NCBI GenBank assembly: GCA_945637225.1
Contig: CALZDE010000054.1
Coordinates: forward strand, 1-10,445
DNA from: an uncultured Selenomonadaceae bacterium
GTDB taxonomy: Bacteria > Bacillota > Negativicutes > Selenomonadales > Selenomonadaceae
Reading direction: 5' to 3'
Length of the DNA stretch: 10,445 nucleotides
This document shows, piece by piece, positions 1-7,125 of this stretch. How positions within the stretch are numbered: position 1 is the stretch's first letter; every line of letters begins with the position of its first letter. A model generated the notes under the pieces. It had not been told where the DNA came from, did not search any database, and worked only from the letters and a program-made list of their open reading frames with translations. The position numbers and the translations under genes are program-made.

Positions 1-4
1 CTCC
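1..4 (-). promoter_or_regulatory. Possible ribosome binding site of a gene beyond the left edge
   Basis: The last bases of the window on the minus strand read GGAG, about 36 bases after the predicted start of the transcript from the promoter at 47-75. This would suit a Shine-Dalgarno site for a gene starting just past position 1. It is only four bases and the gene itself is not visible, so the call is weak. Confidence 0.3.
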
Positions 5-10
5 ATGCTG

Positions 11-42
11 CATGTCGTAACGCAATCTTGCCTTACAACATG
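11..42 (-). promoter_or_regulatory. 32-bp dyad at a transcription start, candidate operator or 5' UTR hairpin
   Basis: Seen: a near-perfect inverted repeat with outer arms CATGTTGTAA and TTACGACATG (10 bp, one T/G difference that becomes a G-U pair in RNA), then a single G/G mismatch, then inner arms GCAA and TTGC around a 2-base centre. The minus-strand order is promoter (47-75), predicted start near position 40, then this dyad. Its position across and just after the start fits the operator of a dimeric repressor that blocks the promoter. A transcribed hairpin in the leader is the alternative. It does not match the CIRCE or Gram-positive LexA consensus. It has no U-tract after it, so it is not a terminator. 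Confidence 0.55.
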
Positions 43-46
43 TACT

Positions 47-75
47 ATTATATCACTAAACAATTTCTTTGTCAA
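47..75 (-). promoter_or_regulatory. Consensus sigma-70/sigma-A type promoter reading out of the window
   Basis: On the minus strand a perfect -35 box TTGACA (70-75) is followed by a 17-base spacer and a perfect -10 box TATAAT (47-52). Transcription would start near position 40 and leave the window at position 1. It sits directly after the ribF stop codon (93-95), so it begins a new transcription unit. A box set this close to consensus usually belongs to a strongly expressed or repressor-controlled gene, which fits the dyad at 11-42. Confidence 0.85.
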
Positions 76-92
76 GCATTTTTTATAAAAAT

Positions 93-1025
93 TTAATTAA
101 TTTTAAAAAGCTTTCTTGCTGTTCTTTCATCCTGACGCAACTGTGCTACCAAGGCATCAATACCACTGAATTTCTTCTGTGGTCTTAGCTTATAGCAGAA
201 TTCTACTAACAATGCTTCGTCATATATATCCTTGTCAAAATCAAGAATATGAATTTCGATACGGCGGTTACAGCCTTCAAATGTTGGATTATCTCCAATG
301 TTCGCTATACCATAGTAGGACTCGCCTTTCAATATTGCCCTTACAGCATAAGCACCGTTAGGAAGCATTGCTCTTTTCTTTCCAATAGGCAAATTTGCAG
401 TAGGGAAGCCTATTGTATTACCACGATGGTCTCCATGAATTACCCTGCCACCAACAGTAAAAGGGTGTCCTAAAAATTCGTTTGTTTTTTCAAGGTCTCC
501 ATCCTCGACCAAATTTCTTATTCTTGTTGAGCTGACAATACGTCCCTCACGCTGAACCTCCTGCGCAATTTCTGCCTGAAAGCCGTACTTTTCTCCCTCA
601 CGCAGAAGCATTCTTGGACTGCCCTTTCCTTTTGCGCCAAAAGAAAAATTAGGTCCTACTACCACATAAGCTGGATGAAGGTAATGCTTAAGGGCAACCA
701 GAAAAACTATTGGACTTAGGGAAGCTATCTTTTCCGTAAAAGGAATATTTACCAGAAAATCTATTCCCTCCTGCTCCATAAGATATACCTTGGACAGTCT
801 GTCCCCCAGCTGCATAGGTTCTTTAGCAGGTGCCAGTACTGACAGAGGATGATTACTGAAGGTAAATACCACACTCTTACCGCCAATTTCCTCTGCCAGC
901 TCCTTTGCCCTCTGAATAATAGAGCTGTGCCCTACATGAACACCATCAAAGGTACCCAATGCAACTGCTGTTCTAGCATTGCCAATTTTCTTTTTTATTT
1001 CTTTAATAACTGTTATAACCTGCAA
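93..1025 (-). CDS. ribF: Bifunctional riboflavin kinase / FAD synthetase (RibF)
   Basis: This 310-residue cytosolic enzyme phosphorylates riboflavin to FMN and then adenylylates FMN to FAD. The N-terminal nucleotidyltransferase domain shows GTFDGVHVGH (about residues 24-33, with the HxGH-type nucleotide-binding motif) and SSTRIR (165-170). The C-terminal riboflavin kinase domain shows GNTIGFPTAN (202-211), the flavin/ATP-binding GxPTAN signature, and ends with the usual YDEALLVEF...LRP region. The length is normal for the family. The start is TTG, supported by GGGAG at 1035-1039 nine bases upstream; no in-frame ATG gives a better N-terminus. It follows the GGDEF gene by 52 bp without a clear terminator, so it may be the last gene of the operon. 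In many Bacillota ribF sits next to truB or rpsO, but neither is in view, so its place behind polyamine genes is slightly unusual. Family assignment is firm. Confidence 0.97.
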   Translation of the reverse strand: MQVITVIKEIKKKIGNARTAVALGTFDGVHVGHSSIIQRAKELAEEIGGKSVVFTFSNHPLSVLAPAKEPMQLGDRLSKVYLMEQEGIDFLVNIPFTEKIASLSPIVFLVALKHYLHPAYVVVGPNFSFGAKGKGSPRMLLREGEKYGFQAEIAQEVQREGRIVSSTRIRNLVEDGDLEKTNEFLGHPFTVGGRVIHGDHRGNTIGFPTANLPIGKKRAMLPNGAYAVRAILKGESYYGIANIGDNPTFEGCNRRIEIHILDFDKDIYDEALLVEFCYKLRPQKKFSGIDALVAQLRQDERTARKLFKIN

Positions 1026-1034
1026 AAATATTAT

Positions 1035-1039
1035 CTCCC
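1035..1039 (-). promoter_or_regulatory. Ribosome binding site that decides the TTG start of ribF
   Basis: GGGAG on the minus strand lies 9 bases before the TTG at 1023-1025. This supports the non-ATG start, which also gives the expected N-terminal length ahead of the GTFDGVHVGH motif. Confidence 0.65.
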
Positions 1040-1077
1040 AAATTTAGCATACAGCTAACGTCATAAAAATCTCTGAT

Positions 1078-2343
1078 TTACGCACCATAGATATGATAAG
1101 GCTTCCTCATTGGGTCATCCTTAGACTTTTTAGCTACATACATAGCCTCATCAGCCTTTGTTATAACTTCATCAACAGACATAACGCCATGCTGTGCAGT
1201 AGCAATACCAATGCTTATAGAAAGTCCTCTGTATTCCTCGTGCTCACTAAACACCTTTTTCAAATATCTGGAAATTCCTACGCACTTAGAAACAATGTCA
1301 CTTACCTTATATTCACCAATGAACGCCGCTAAAAATTCATCACCGCCAACTCTTGCTACCATAGTCTCGTCTAAGTTCAAGAGAAGTGCCTTGGATGCAA
1401 TAACCAGTGCCTTATCGCCAGCGGCATGACCGTACTTATCATTTACCTGCTTGAAGTTATCAAGGTCACAATAAAGAATTGCCAACTGTCCGCTTCTCCA
1501 GTTCTTGCGCACGAAGGAATAAAGGTGACGGCGGTTAGAAAGGCCTGTCAGATAGTCATGACGTACCATAGTAAGAATGTTGTCACGATATTTATTCATA
1601 CGGGTAACATCTCGTGCTACACCGCAGGTACCAATAATGTTCCCAAATCTGTCCCAAATTGGTGCCTTGTAGGTTTTTAACTCCCTCATACCGCGAGGTC
1701 CCATAACCTGTTCATCGAAAAGACACACTTCACGTCTTCTCAAAACTTCATCCTCAGTTTCAAGACAGACAAATTCACCATTAGCATATTCTTCTTCAGT
1801 AAGTCCCCAAATATAATAATGGCCTCTGCCCTCAATATCCTCCTTTTCTTTGCGGACAATTTTGCAGAAGGCATCATTTACCTTAAGATGTGCACCCTTC
1901 AAATCCTTAAACCAGATAAGGTCAGGAAGCATATCAATGATAGTATCAAGGCAGTTGTTATTCATCCATGCGTCATGACTCACCTTGATATTTTCAATAA
2001 AACGGTCAAGGTAGAAATCTGCCAAATGGCTTACTGCATCCCAGTCAGGCAAAGGATAGATAAAATCACAGGATTCCATCAGCTCTTCTGGCAAATTCTC
2101 TGCGGTAGTTGTCAAAAGGCCATACTTCACGCTGTCTGGCAAATACTGCTGTACAGTAGCAATTTCCACAATATCGTTACTTCTCTGAATTACACCATCA
2201 TAATGACTGCGGTCAACAGCCATCATATCAGGAAGCATGTTGTACTTTACACCTTGATTTTTTTCATCTGCTCTTTTTTGGAAGTATGCCGCTCTTTTTT
2301 TATCAAACCCCAATAAACCTATGTTTAATTCAGACTCATACAT
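1078..2343 (-). CDS. PAS-GGDEF diguanylate cyclase, soluble
   Basis: This 421-residue protein is predicted to make cyclic di-GMP from two GTP. Residues 1 to about 120 form an alpha/beta region that looks like a degenerate receiver-type or other sensory domain (inference). About 130-250 is a PAS domain (DTIIDMLPDLIWFKDLKG at its start, GNIIGTCGVARDVT at its end). About 258-415 is the GGDEF domain with DYLTGLSNRR (263-272), the metal-site stretch DLDNFKQVNDKYGH (from 293) and an intact GGDEF at 333-337, so it should be catalytically active. The RxxD product-inhibition site expected five residues before GGDEF is absent (LDET at 324-327). No transmembrane segment or signal peptide is evident, so it is likely cytosolic and senses an internal cue. 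The ATG start has a strong AGGTGA site 6 bases upstream. It follows the lipase gene by 20 bp, so the two are very likely co-transcribed. Confidence 0.93.
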   Translation of the reverse strand: MYESELNIGLLGFDKKRAAYFQKRADEKNQGVKYNMLPDMMAVDRSHYDGVIQRSNDIVEIATVQQYLPDSVKYGLLTTTAENLPEELMESCDFIYPLPDWDAVSHLADFYLDRFIENIKVSHDAWMNNNCLDTIIDMLPDLIWFKDLKGAHLKVNDAFCKIVRKEKEDIEGRGHYYIWGLTEEEYANGEFVCLETEDEVLRRREVCLFDEQVMGPRGMRELKTYKAPIWDRFGNIIGTCGVARDVTRMNKYRDNILTMVRHDYLTGLSNRRHLYSFVRKNWRSGQLAILYCDLDNFKQVNDKYGHAAGDKALVIASKALLLNLDETMVARVGGDEFLAAFIGEYKVSDIVSKCVGISRYLKKVFSEHEEYRGLSISIGIATAQHGVMSVDEVITKADEAMYVAKKSKDDPMRKPYHIYGA

Positions 2344-2363
2344 CTCAAATCACCTTCCTGAAT

Positions 2364-3857
2364 TTATTTACTAAAAATGCTTCCTAGCTTAAGCCCAGCA
2401 TCATTTTTTACAACATTGATACGGTTTTCTGAACTTCTGGTAATTCCTATCATTGCCGCTTCAATTGGAGTTACTTCTGAACTGTTCGTATTAATAAGCT
2501 GAGTAAACAGCAAATTGCCTGATGTATCACAAATGCCTTCTTCTATAGTAACATGATATAGGTCTTGAGAATTTTTATCTAATGTTCCTGTTACTGTTTC
2601 ATAAAGAACATATTGACAGCCCATTCTTTCAGCCGCTTTACAGGTATCTGAAAAATCCTTGACTTCACCTATATCTGCCACAGAGCCTGGCAATACATTC
2701 AGCAATATATCCTGTACTGCCATTTTGATACACTCGCTATCGCCTTGAATGTAATCATCAAGCTTGACATTAACAGGAGCAATATACACGTTGTAGCCAT
2801 TTCCGTTAAGGTCATCACCACTCCAAATACCATTTTTATCAGCATAGCGAAAACCATTATGGTCATTATCTCCTGGCATACCCATACATATTTTATAATA
2901 ATTTCTGATAGCAGAATCCATATATACTGCCACAGCATGCTGATTATGACGAACCGAAGGGTCTCTTCTCCATTCCCCAGTGTCACCAAACTGTACAAAT
3001 TTGCGTTTTCCTAACCATCCCTGCAGGACACCCGTACTGACGTCATTTTTCATCGCAATACGCTTGAGGTTAAACCTGCCACGACACCAATCAGCAAAAG
3101 CCTGATTGCCGACTGCTGGACTGCCAAAGGTCACTACATTCAATCTGTCTGCTGGAACTCCCATCGCACTGAGGCGAGCCGCCAGAATAATAGCTGAAGC
3201 ACCACCAAGGCTATGTCCTGTAATGTAAATATCCTCAGCATTTTTATCATTCAAAATGTCGAAAATATAATCGGCTCCCATTTTACCAGTTTCTTCACTT
3301 TTAGTAAAAAATGCTGTCTGTACGTAATCTGAAAAGCCTCTATGAATGGTAGGAATATTCGGATTATCACCATATTCCTTCAGTGATTTATTTTGTTCAA
3401 TCTGAAATTCCTCTGGTGTTGTACCGCCAAAACAAACGGAACCATACCTCAGGTCTACTTCTACATCCTTCAGCTTCTCAGTGCCAGTGATAGAAATAAC
3501 ATAGTCGTTTTTATTTGATTTTCCACTAAAGTCTAAATGCTTGATAACGATAAATTTGGTATCTGCTTTCCTGTTTTTATTATAGACAATCTCTCTTTCT
3601 GCACCAAGATAATACAATGAATCAGCTGCCATTTCAAACAAATCGCCACTATATGCTATTCCTGCTGACATAGCGCATATGTAATCCACAGTAGAATCCG
3701 CCAATAATATTTTATTTTTTTCCGCCTGCTCCAGCTCAGTTTGAGTTGCTGCATAAGCGTGGTTATTTTCATAATTATAATTGCAAAGAAGTACCGCTAA
3801 AAAAACACTTACTAAAATTGCCCTAATAAAGTTAGAGACGCATTTTGAAATCATCAT
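2364..3857 (-). CDS. Secreted class 3 lipase-like serine hydrolase
   Basis: Residue numbers are from the ATG at 3857 (497 aa). An N-terminal signal peptide is clear: a basic/polar start, a hydrophobic core (RAILVSVFLAVLLC) and a likely cleavage after AYA at residue 36. The alpha/beta-hydrolase core has the nucleophile elbow GHSLGG with Ser216, the following TFGSPAVGN strand typical of the lipase class 3 family, and candidate acid Asp272 (NDVST) and base His307 (HNQHA). This suggests hydrolysis of acyl esters outside the cytoplasmic membrane; the substrate is unknown. After the core come two short EF-hand/dockerin-like loops, DNDHNG (330-335) and DLNGNG (349-354), that could bind calcium. The last 120 or so residues form an extra domain I cannot name. 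The upstream in-frame TTG at 3863 is rejected because AAGGAG at 3865-3870 is 7 bases from the ATG but only 1 base from the TTG. The start overlaps the nspC end by 26 bp, suggesting translational coupling. Confidence 0.87.
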   Translation of the reverse strand: MMISKCVSNFIRAILVSVFLAVLLCNYNYENNHAYAATQTELEQAEKNKILLADSTVDYICAMSAGIAYSGDLFEMAADSLYYLGAEREIVYNKNRKADTKFIVIKHLDFSGKSNKNDYVISITGTEKLKDVEVDLRYGSVCFGGTTPEEFQIEQNKSLKEYGDNPNIPTIHRGFSDYVQTAFFTKSEETGKMGADYIFDILNDKNAEDIYITGHSLGGASAIILAARLSAMGVPADRLNVVTFGSPAVGNQAFADWCRGRFNLKRIAMKNDVSTGVLQGWLGKRKFVQFGDTGEWRRDPSVRHNQHAVAVYMDSAIRNYYKICMGMPGDNDHNGFRYADKNGIWSGDDLNGNGYNVYIAPVNVKLDDYIQGDSECIKMAVQDILLNVLPGSVADIGEVKDFSDTCKAAERMGCQYVLYETVTGTLDKNSQDLYHVTIEEGICDTSGNLLFTQLINTNSSEVTPIEAAMIGITRSSENRINVVKNDAGLKLGSIFSK

Positions 3858-4986
3858 AGCCAAACTCCTTTACTACGTTAATTTCATTTTCATTATTTAT
3901 TTCTACAATTGCTGGCAAAGGCATACCATTAAATGTATTATTCTTTACCATAGTATAAATAGCCATGTCGCCAAATAAAAGTCTGTCTCCTACTTTAAGA
4001 GGTTTATCAAAGGAATATTTTCCAATAATATCACCAGCGAGACAGGTAGGACCGCCAAACAGATATGTATATGGCTTTTCCCCTTCCTCACCTGCATTAA
4101 TGAGGGGCGGACGATAAGGCATTTCTATAACATCAGGCATATGACAGGCAGCAGAAGTATCAAGTATTACAGCTGGACACTCACGGCTCCCATTTACGCC
4201 CTCGATTATTTCCAAAACAGTTGTCACGAGATAACCTGTATTCAAGGCAATTGCCTCACCAGGTTCAATATAAACCTTTAAATTGTATTTTTCCTGCATG
4301 CGTTTAATGCATTTTTCTAAAAGTGGAATATTATAACCATCCTTAGTAATATGATGACCACCGCCAAAATTAATCCACTGCATTTTTTTTAAATATTTTC
4401 CAAATTTCGCTTCCACCACTTCAAGGGTTTCTGCTAAAGGCTCTGCTCCCTGCTCACAGAGAGTATGGAAATGAAAGCCTGTAAGACCGTCCAAAAGCTC
4501 TTCCTCTGCTTCGACCTCTGCTAATTTCGCCCCCAAACGGGAAACTGGGGAACATGGGTCATAGATAGCATGGTCCTGAGTAGAATGTTCTGGATTTATA
4601 CGCAAACCGCACTGCACACCAGCAGTCATAGCCTGAGCTTTGAATTTCTTCCACTGTGCCAAAGAATTAAAAACAATGTGGTCACAGATTTTTGTTATTT
4701 CCCCAAAATCCTTTTCCTGAAAGGCAGGATTAAAAACATGATTTTCCTTATCCGGTGCTTCCTCATGTGCCAGTCTTGCTTCATAAATGCCACTGGCAGC
4801 ATAACCGGAAAGATACTCACTTATAATGGGATAGAAGCTGTACATGGAAAAAGCCTTCTGTGCTAAAAGAACGTGACAGCCAGTCCTGTCCTCCAAGCCA
4901 TGCAGAATTTCTAAATTATGACGAAGTGCCTTTTCCTCCACTACGTAAGCTGGAGATGGTACACTGTTAATCCATGCCTTTTCCAT
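3832..4986 (-). CDS. nspC: Carboxynorspermidine/carboxyspermidine decarboxylase (NspC/CASDC)
   Basis: This 384-residue, PLP-dependent, alanine-racemase-fold (type III) decarboxylase removes the carboxyl group from carboxyspermidine or carboxynorspermidine to give spermidine or norspermidine. Visible signatures are the PLP lysine Lys44 in LLAQKAFS, SGIYEARLA (from 66), HFHTLCEQG (172-180), the phosphate-binding glycines GGGHH (208-212), EPGEA (241-245), and the late catalytic motif GGPTCLAGD with Cys315 and Asp319. The LAQKAFS and GPTCLAGD forms separate it from diaminopimelate and ornithine decarboxylases. It lies 30 bp after its partner dehydrogenase, the usual pairing. The start ATG is preceded by AGGGGG at a 7-base distance. 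Because agmatinase upstream makes putrescine and nothing here makes 1,3-diaminopropane, spermidine is the more likely product than norspermidine (inference). Confidence 0.95.
   Translation of the reverse strand: MEKAWINSVPSPAYVVEEKALRHNLEILHGLEDRTGCHVLLAQKAFSMYSFYPIISEYLSGYAASGIYEARLAHEEAPDKENHVFNPAFQEKDFGEITKICDHIVFNSLAQWKKFKAQAMTAGVQCGLRINPEHSTQDHAIYDPCSPVSRLGAKLAEVEAEEELLDGLTGFHFHTLCEQGAEPLAETLEVVEAKFGKYLKKMQWINFGGGHHITKDGYNIPLLEKCIKRMQEKYNLKVYIEPGEAIALNTGYLVTTVLEIIEGVNGSRECPAVILDTSAACHMPDVIEMPYRPPLINAGEEGEKPYTYLFGGPTCLAGDIIGKYSFDKPLKVGDRLLFGDMAIYTMVKNNTFNGMPLPAIVEINNENEINVVKEFGYDDFKMRL
3865..3870 (-). promoter_or_regulatory. Ribosome binding site for the lipase gene inside nspC
   Basis: AAGGAG on the minus strand lies within the 3' end of the nspC reading frame (Lys-Glu codons), 7 bases before ATG 3857. 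It decides the lipase start against the TTG at 3863, and it implies that ribosomes finishing nspC pass over the lipase initiation site. Confidence 0.75.
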
Positions 4987-5016
4987 GTATTTGCCCCCTA
5001 AAAATTTATCCGAAAA

Positions 5017-6225
5017 TTAATCAACTAAAGTAGGATTGAAATCCTCCTGCCATGGCAAGCCCCACTTGTTAAGAGCTTCCATGAATGGATCTGGATCAAA
5101 TTCCTCAATATTAAATACGCCTGGCTTCTTCCAAGTTCCATTCATAACGAGCATAGCACCGATCATAGCTGGTACACCTGTGGTGTAGCTGATAGCCTGA
5201 GAGCCGACCTCCTTGTAGCACTCCTGATGATCGCATACATTATAGAGGTAGTAAGTCTTATCCTTGCCATCCTTCTTGCCCTGGAAAATACAGCCGATAT
5301 TGGTCTTGCCAACGGTACGAGGGCCGAGAGAAGCTGGATCTGGCAATACAGCACGCAGGAACTGTAATGGAACAATCTGCTGACCATTGTACTCAATTGG
5401 CTCAATGGAAGTCATGCCAACATTCTCCAAACACTTCAAATGTGTAAGATAGCTCTGACCGAAGGTCATGAAGAAACGGATACGCTTGATACCTGGAATG
5501 TTGATACCAAGAGACTCTAATTCCTCATGATGAAGCAGGTACATATCCTTTTCGCCAACCTCAGCAAAATTGTAAACACGCTTAATTTCCATTGGTTCAG
5601 TCTCTACCCAATGACCATCTTCCCAGTAACTGCCCTTTGCAGATACCTCACGGATGTTAATCTCAGGATTGAAATTAGTAGCAAACGGATAGCCGTGATC
5701 GCCACCATTGCAGTCGAGAATATCAATATAGTTAATCTCATCAAAATGATGCTTTAAGGCATATGCACTGAATACACCTGTAACACCTGGGTCAAAGCCG
5801 GAACCTAAGAGAGCGGTAATGCCAGCCTTTTCAAAACGCTCACGATACTCCCACTGCCACTTGTATTCAAACTTTGCGGTATCCTCTGGCTCATAGTTAG
5901 CGGTATCTACATAGCTTACCTTGCACTCTAAGCAAGCGTCCATAATATGTAAATCCTGATATGGCAGAGCAACATTTAAAACAACATCTGGCTGAACCTT
6001 CTTAATCAGTTCTACCAGCTGAGGTACGTTATCTGCATCCACCTGAGCGGTAGTAATCTTGCATACATTGCCATACTTTGCTTCTAATTCAGCCTTCAGC
6101 TTATCGCACTTGCTGACAGTACGGCTTGCAATGCAGATTTCCTGAAACTGCTCATAATTCTGAACACACTTATGAATTGCAACACCTGCAACACCGCCAC
6201 AGCCAATAATTAACGCCTTGCCCAT
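5017..6225 (-). CDS. Carboxy(nor)spermidine dehydrogenase/synthase, saccharopine dehydrogenase family
   Basis: This 402-residue cytosolic enzyme is expected to condense putrescine (or 1,3-diaminopropane) with L-aspartate beta-semialdehyde and reduce the imine with NADPH to carboxyspermidine (or carboxynorspermidine). The N-terminal Rossmann motif GCGGVAG is at residues 8-14, and ASRT (33-36) after the second strand suits NADP binding. VQPDVVLNVALPYQD (78-91), YVDTANYE (105-112) and GSGFDPGVTGVFSAYA (141-156) are typical of the saccharopine dehydrogenase-like family. Length matches carboxyspermidine dehydrogenases rather than lysine-pathway saccharopine dehydrogenases, and the neighbours (nspC downstream, speB upstream) settle the pathway. 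The ATG start has GGAGGT (6234-6239) 8 bases upstream, one of the strongest sites in the window. The 36-bp gap from speB holds no convincing promoter or terminator. The gene is known as CASDH or CANSDH, and I give no symbol because usage varies. Confidence 0.93.
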   Translation of the reverse strand: MGKALIIGCGGVAGVAIHKCVQNYEQFQEICIASRTVSKCDKLKAELEAKYGNVCKITTAQVDADNVPQLVELIKKVQPDVVLNVALPYQDLHIMDACLECKVSYVDTANYEPEDTAKFEYKWQWEYRERFEKAGITALLGSGFDPGVTGVFSAYALKHHFDEINYIDILDCNGGDHGYPFATNFNPEINIREVSAKGSYWEDGHWVETEPMEIKRVYNFAEVGEKDMYLLHHEELESLGINIPGIKRIRFFMTFGQSYLTHLKCLENVGMTSIEPIEYNGQQIVPLQFLRAVLPDPASLGPRTVGKTNIGCIFQGKKDGKDKTYYLYNVCDHQECYKEVGSQAISYTTGVPAMIGAMLVMNGTWKKPGVFNIEEFDPDPFMEALNKWGLPWQEDFNPTLVD

Positions 6226-6233
6226 TAATAAAT

Positions 6234-6239
6234 ACCTCC
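6234..6239 (-). promoter_or_regulatory. Strong ribosome binding site for the carboxyspermidine dehydrogenase gene
   Basis: GGAGGT on the minus strand sits 8 bases before ATG 6225, in the 36-bp gap after speB. It is stronger than the sites of speD, speA and speE, so this gene may be translated well from the shared message. Confidence 0.7.
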
Positions 6240-6261
6240 ATTTATATCACTTTATTACTAA

Positions 6262-7125
6262 TCACTTAATATGCTTTTCTTCCAGCTTCAACAGCATTTC
6301 ACGCAGTATCTTTAATGCAACCGCAGTAGAAGCACCGCTCTGGTCAAGCTGAGGACTAAGCTCCACTACATCACAGCCTACGATATTCAGGCCACAGCCA
6401 AGCATTGCACCCTCACGAAGCTCATTAAAGGAAACTCCGCCTGCCTCTGGGGTACCAGTACCAGGAAATACAGAAGGGTCCATGACATCAAGGTCAATGG
6501 TGAAATACACAGGCTTGCCCTTTAAGGCCTCAATAGCTTCCTCCAAAGTTTCTAAATTAAACTTATGAAGGTGGGTATGCTCCTTTGCCCAATAAAATTC
6601 TTCCTTCATACCGCTTCTGATACCATACTGCCAAATCTTGTCATCACCGACCAAATCCCAGGCACGGCGAATAACAGAAGCATGTGAAAGAGTCGCTCCT
6701 AAATATTCCTCTCTTAAATCAGTATGAGCATCAAAATGCAGAATATGCAAATCAGGATAACGCTTAAATGCTGCCCTTATTGCACCAAGACTTACTAAAT
6801 GCTCACCGCCAATGAGAAAAGGAATTTTCCCTGCATCAAGAATAACAGAGGCACGTTCCTCAATATCCTTTAATGCCATCTCTGTATCGCCAAAGCACAG
6901 CTCCAAATCACCGCTGTCAAAAACCTTAACATCCTCCATATCTAAGTCAAGATAAGGGCTATATGTCTCTAAACCATAGGACTCAGCACGCATTGTCTTA
7001 CTGGCAAAACGTGTACCTGGGCGATAGGAAGTTGTACTGTCAAATGGCGCACCATATAATACAATTCTCGCCTCATCAAAATCAGTTTCACAACCTAAAA
7101 AGGTTTCTATATTAGGACTCAACAT
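6262..7125 (-). CDS. speB: Agmatinase (SpeB)
   Basis: This 287-residue ureohydrolase hydrolyses agmatine to putrescine and urea in the cytosol. It carries the full set of binuclear manganese ligands of the arginase/agmatinase family: His109 in GGEHLVS, Asp132, His134 and Asp136 in FDAHTDLR, and Asp211 and Asp213 in DLDVMDPS, followed by PGTGTPEAGG. His148 (LSHAS) matches the family's conserved active-site His region. The length is normal. The ATG at 7125 lies inside the end of speE, giving a 14-bp overlap in a different frame, which is typical of translational coupling. Because speE sits immediately upstream and a group III amino acid decarboxylase precedes that, agmatinase is much more likely than arginase or formiminoglutamase. 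It feeds putrescine to both spermidine routes encoded here. Confidence 0.95.
   Translation of the reverse strand: MLSPNIETFLGCETDFDEARIVLYGAPFDSTTSYRPGTRFASKTMRAESYGLETYSPYLDLDMEDVKVFDSGDLELCFGDTEMALKDIEERASVILDAGKIPFLIGGEHLVSLGAIRAAFKRYPDLHILHFDAHTDLREEYLGATLSHASVIRRAWDLVGDDKIWQYGIRSGMKEEFYWAKEHTHLHKFNLETLEEAIEALKGKPVYFTIDLDVMDPSVFPGTGTPEAGGVSFNELREGAMLGCGLNIVGCDVVELSPQLDQSGASTAVALKILREMLLKLEEKHIK

Noticed and set aside
75..105. AT-only inverted sequence at the ribF stop as a terminator
   Set aside because: The pairing is only A-T and unstable, and the T-run is interrupted. I see no clear terminator between ribF and the outgoing promoter.
1044..1058. Hairpin TTAGC-TGTAT-GCTAA between the GGDEF gene and ribF as a terminator
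   Set aside because: The stem has only 5 bp, is AT-rich and is followed by ATTTGGGAG rather than a T-run, so it is unlikely to stop transcription before ribF.
1819..2316. 165-codon open frame on the plus strand opposite the GGDEF gene
   Set aside because: It is antisense to a gene with clear conserved motifs, has no recognisable domain, and reads like a frame shadow.
2699..2998. 99-codon open frame in another minus-strand frame inside the lipase gene
   Set aside because: It is nested inside a well-supported gene. Its hydrophobic look comes from frame-shifted reading.
3775..3785. Lipoprotein signal (VLLC) in the lipase signal peptide
   Set aside because: The residue before Cys is Leu rather than Gly, Ala or Ser. 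An AYA cleavage site follows 11 residues later, so a type I signal peptide fits better.
6226..6261. Internal promoter before the carboxyspermidine dehydrogenase gene
   Set aside because: A TATAAA stretch is present, but the best -35 at a 17-base distance (TTAAGT) is poor, and the hexamer is part of an AT-rich ribosome-binding leader.
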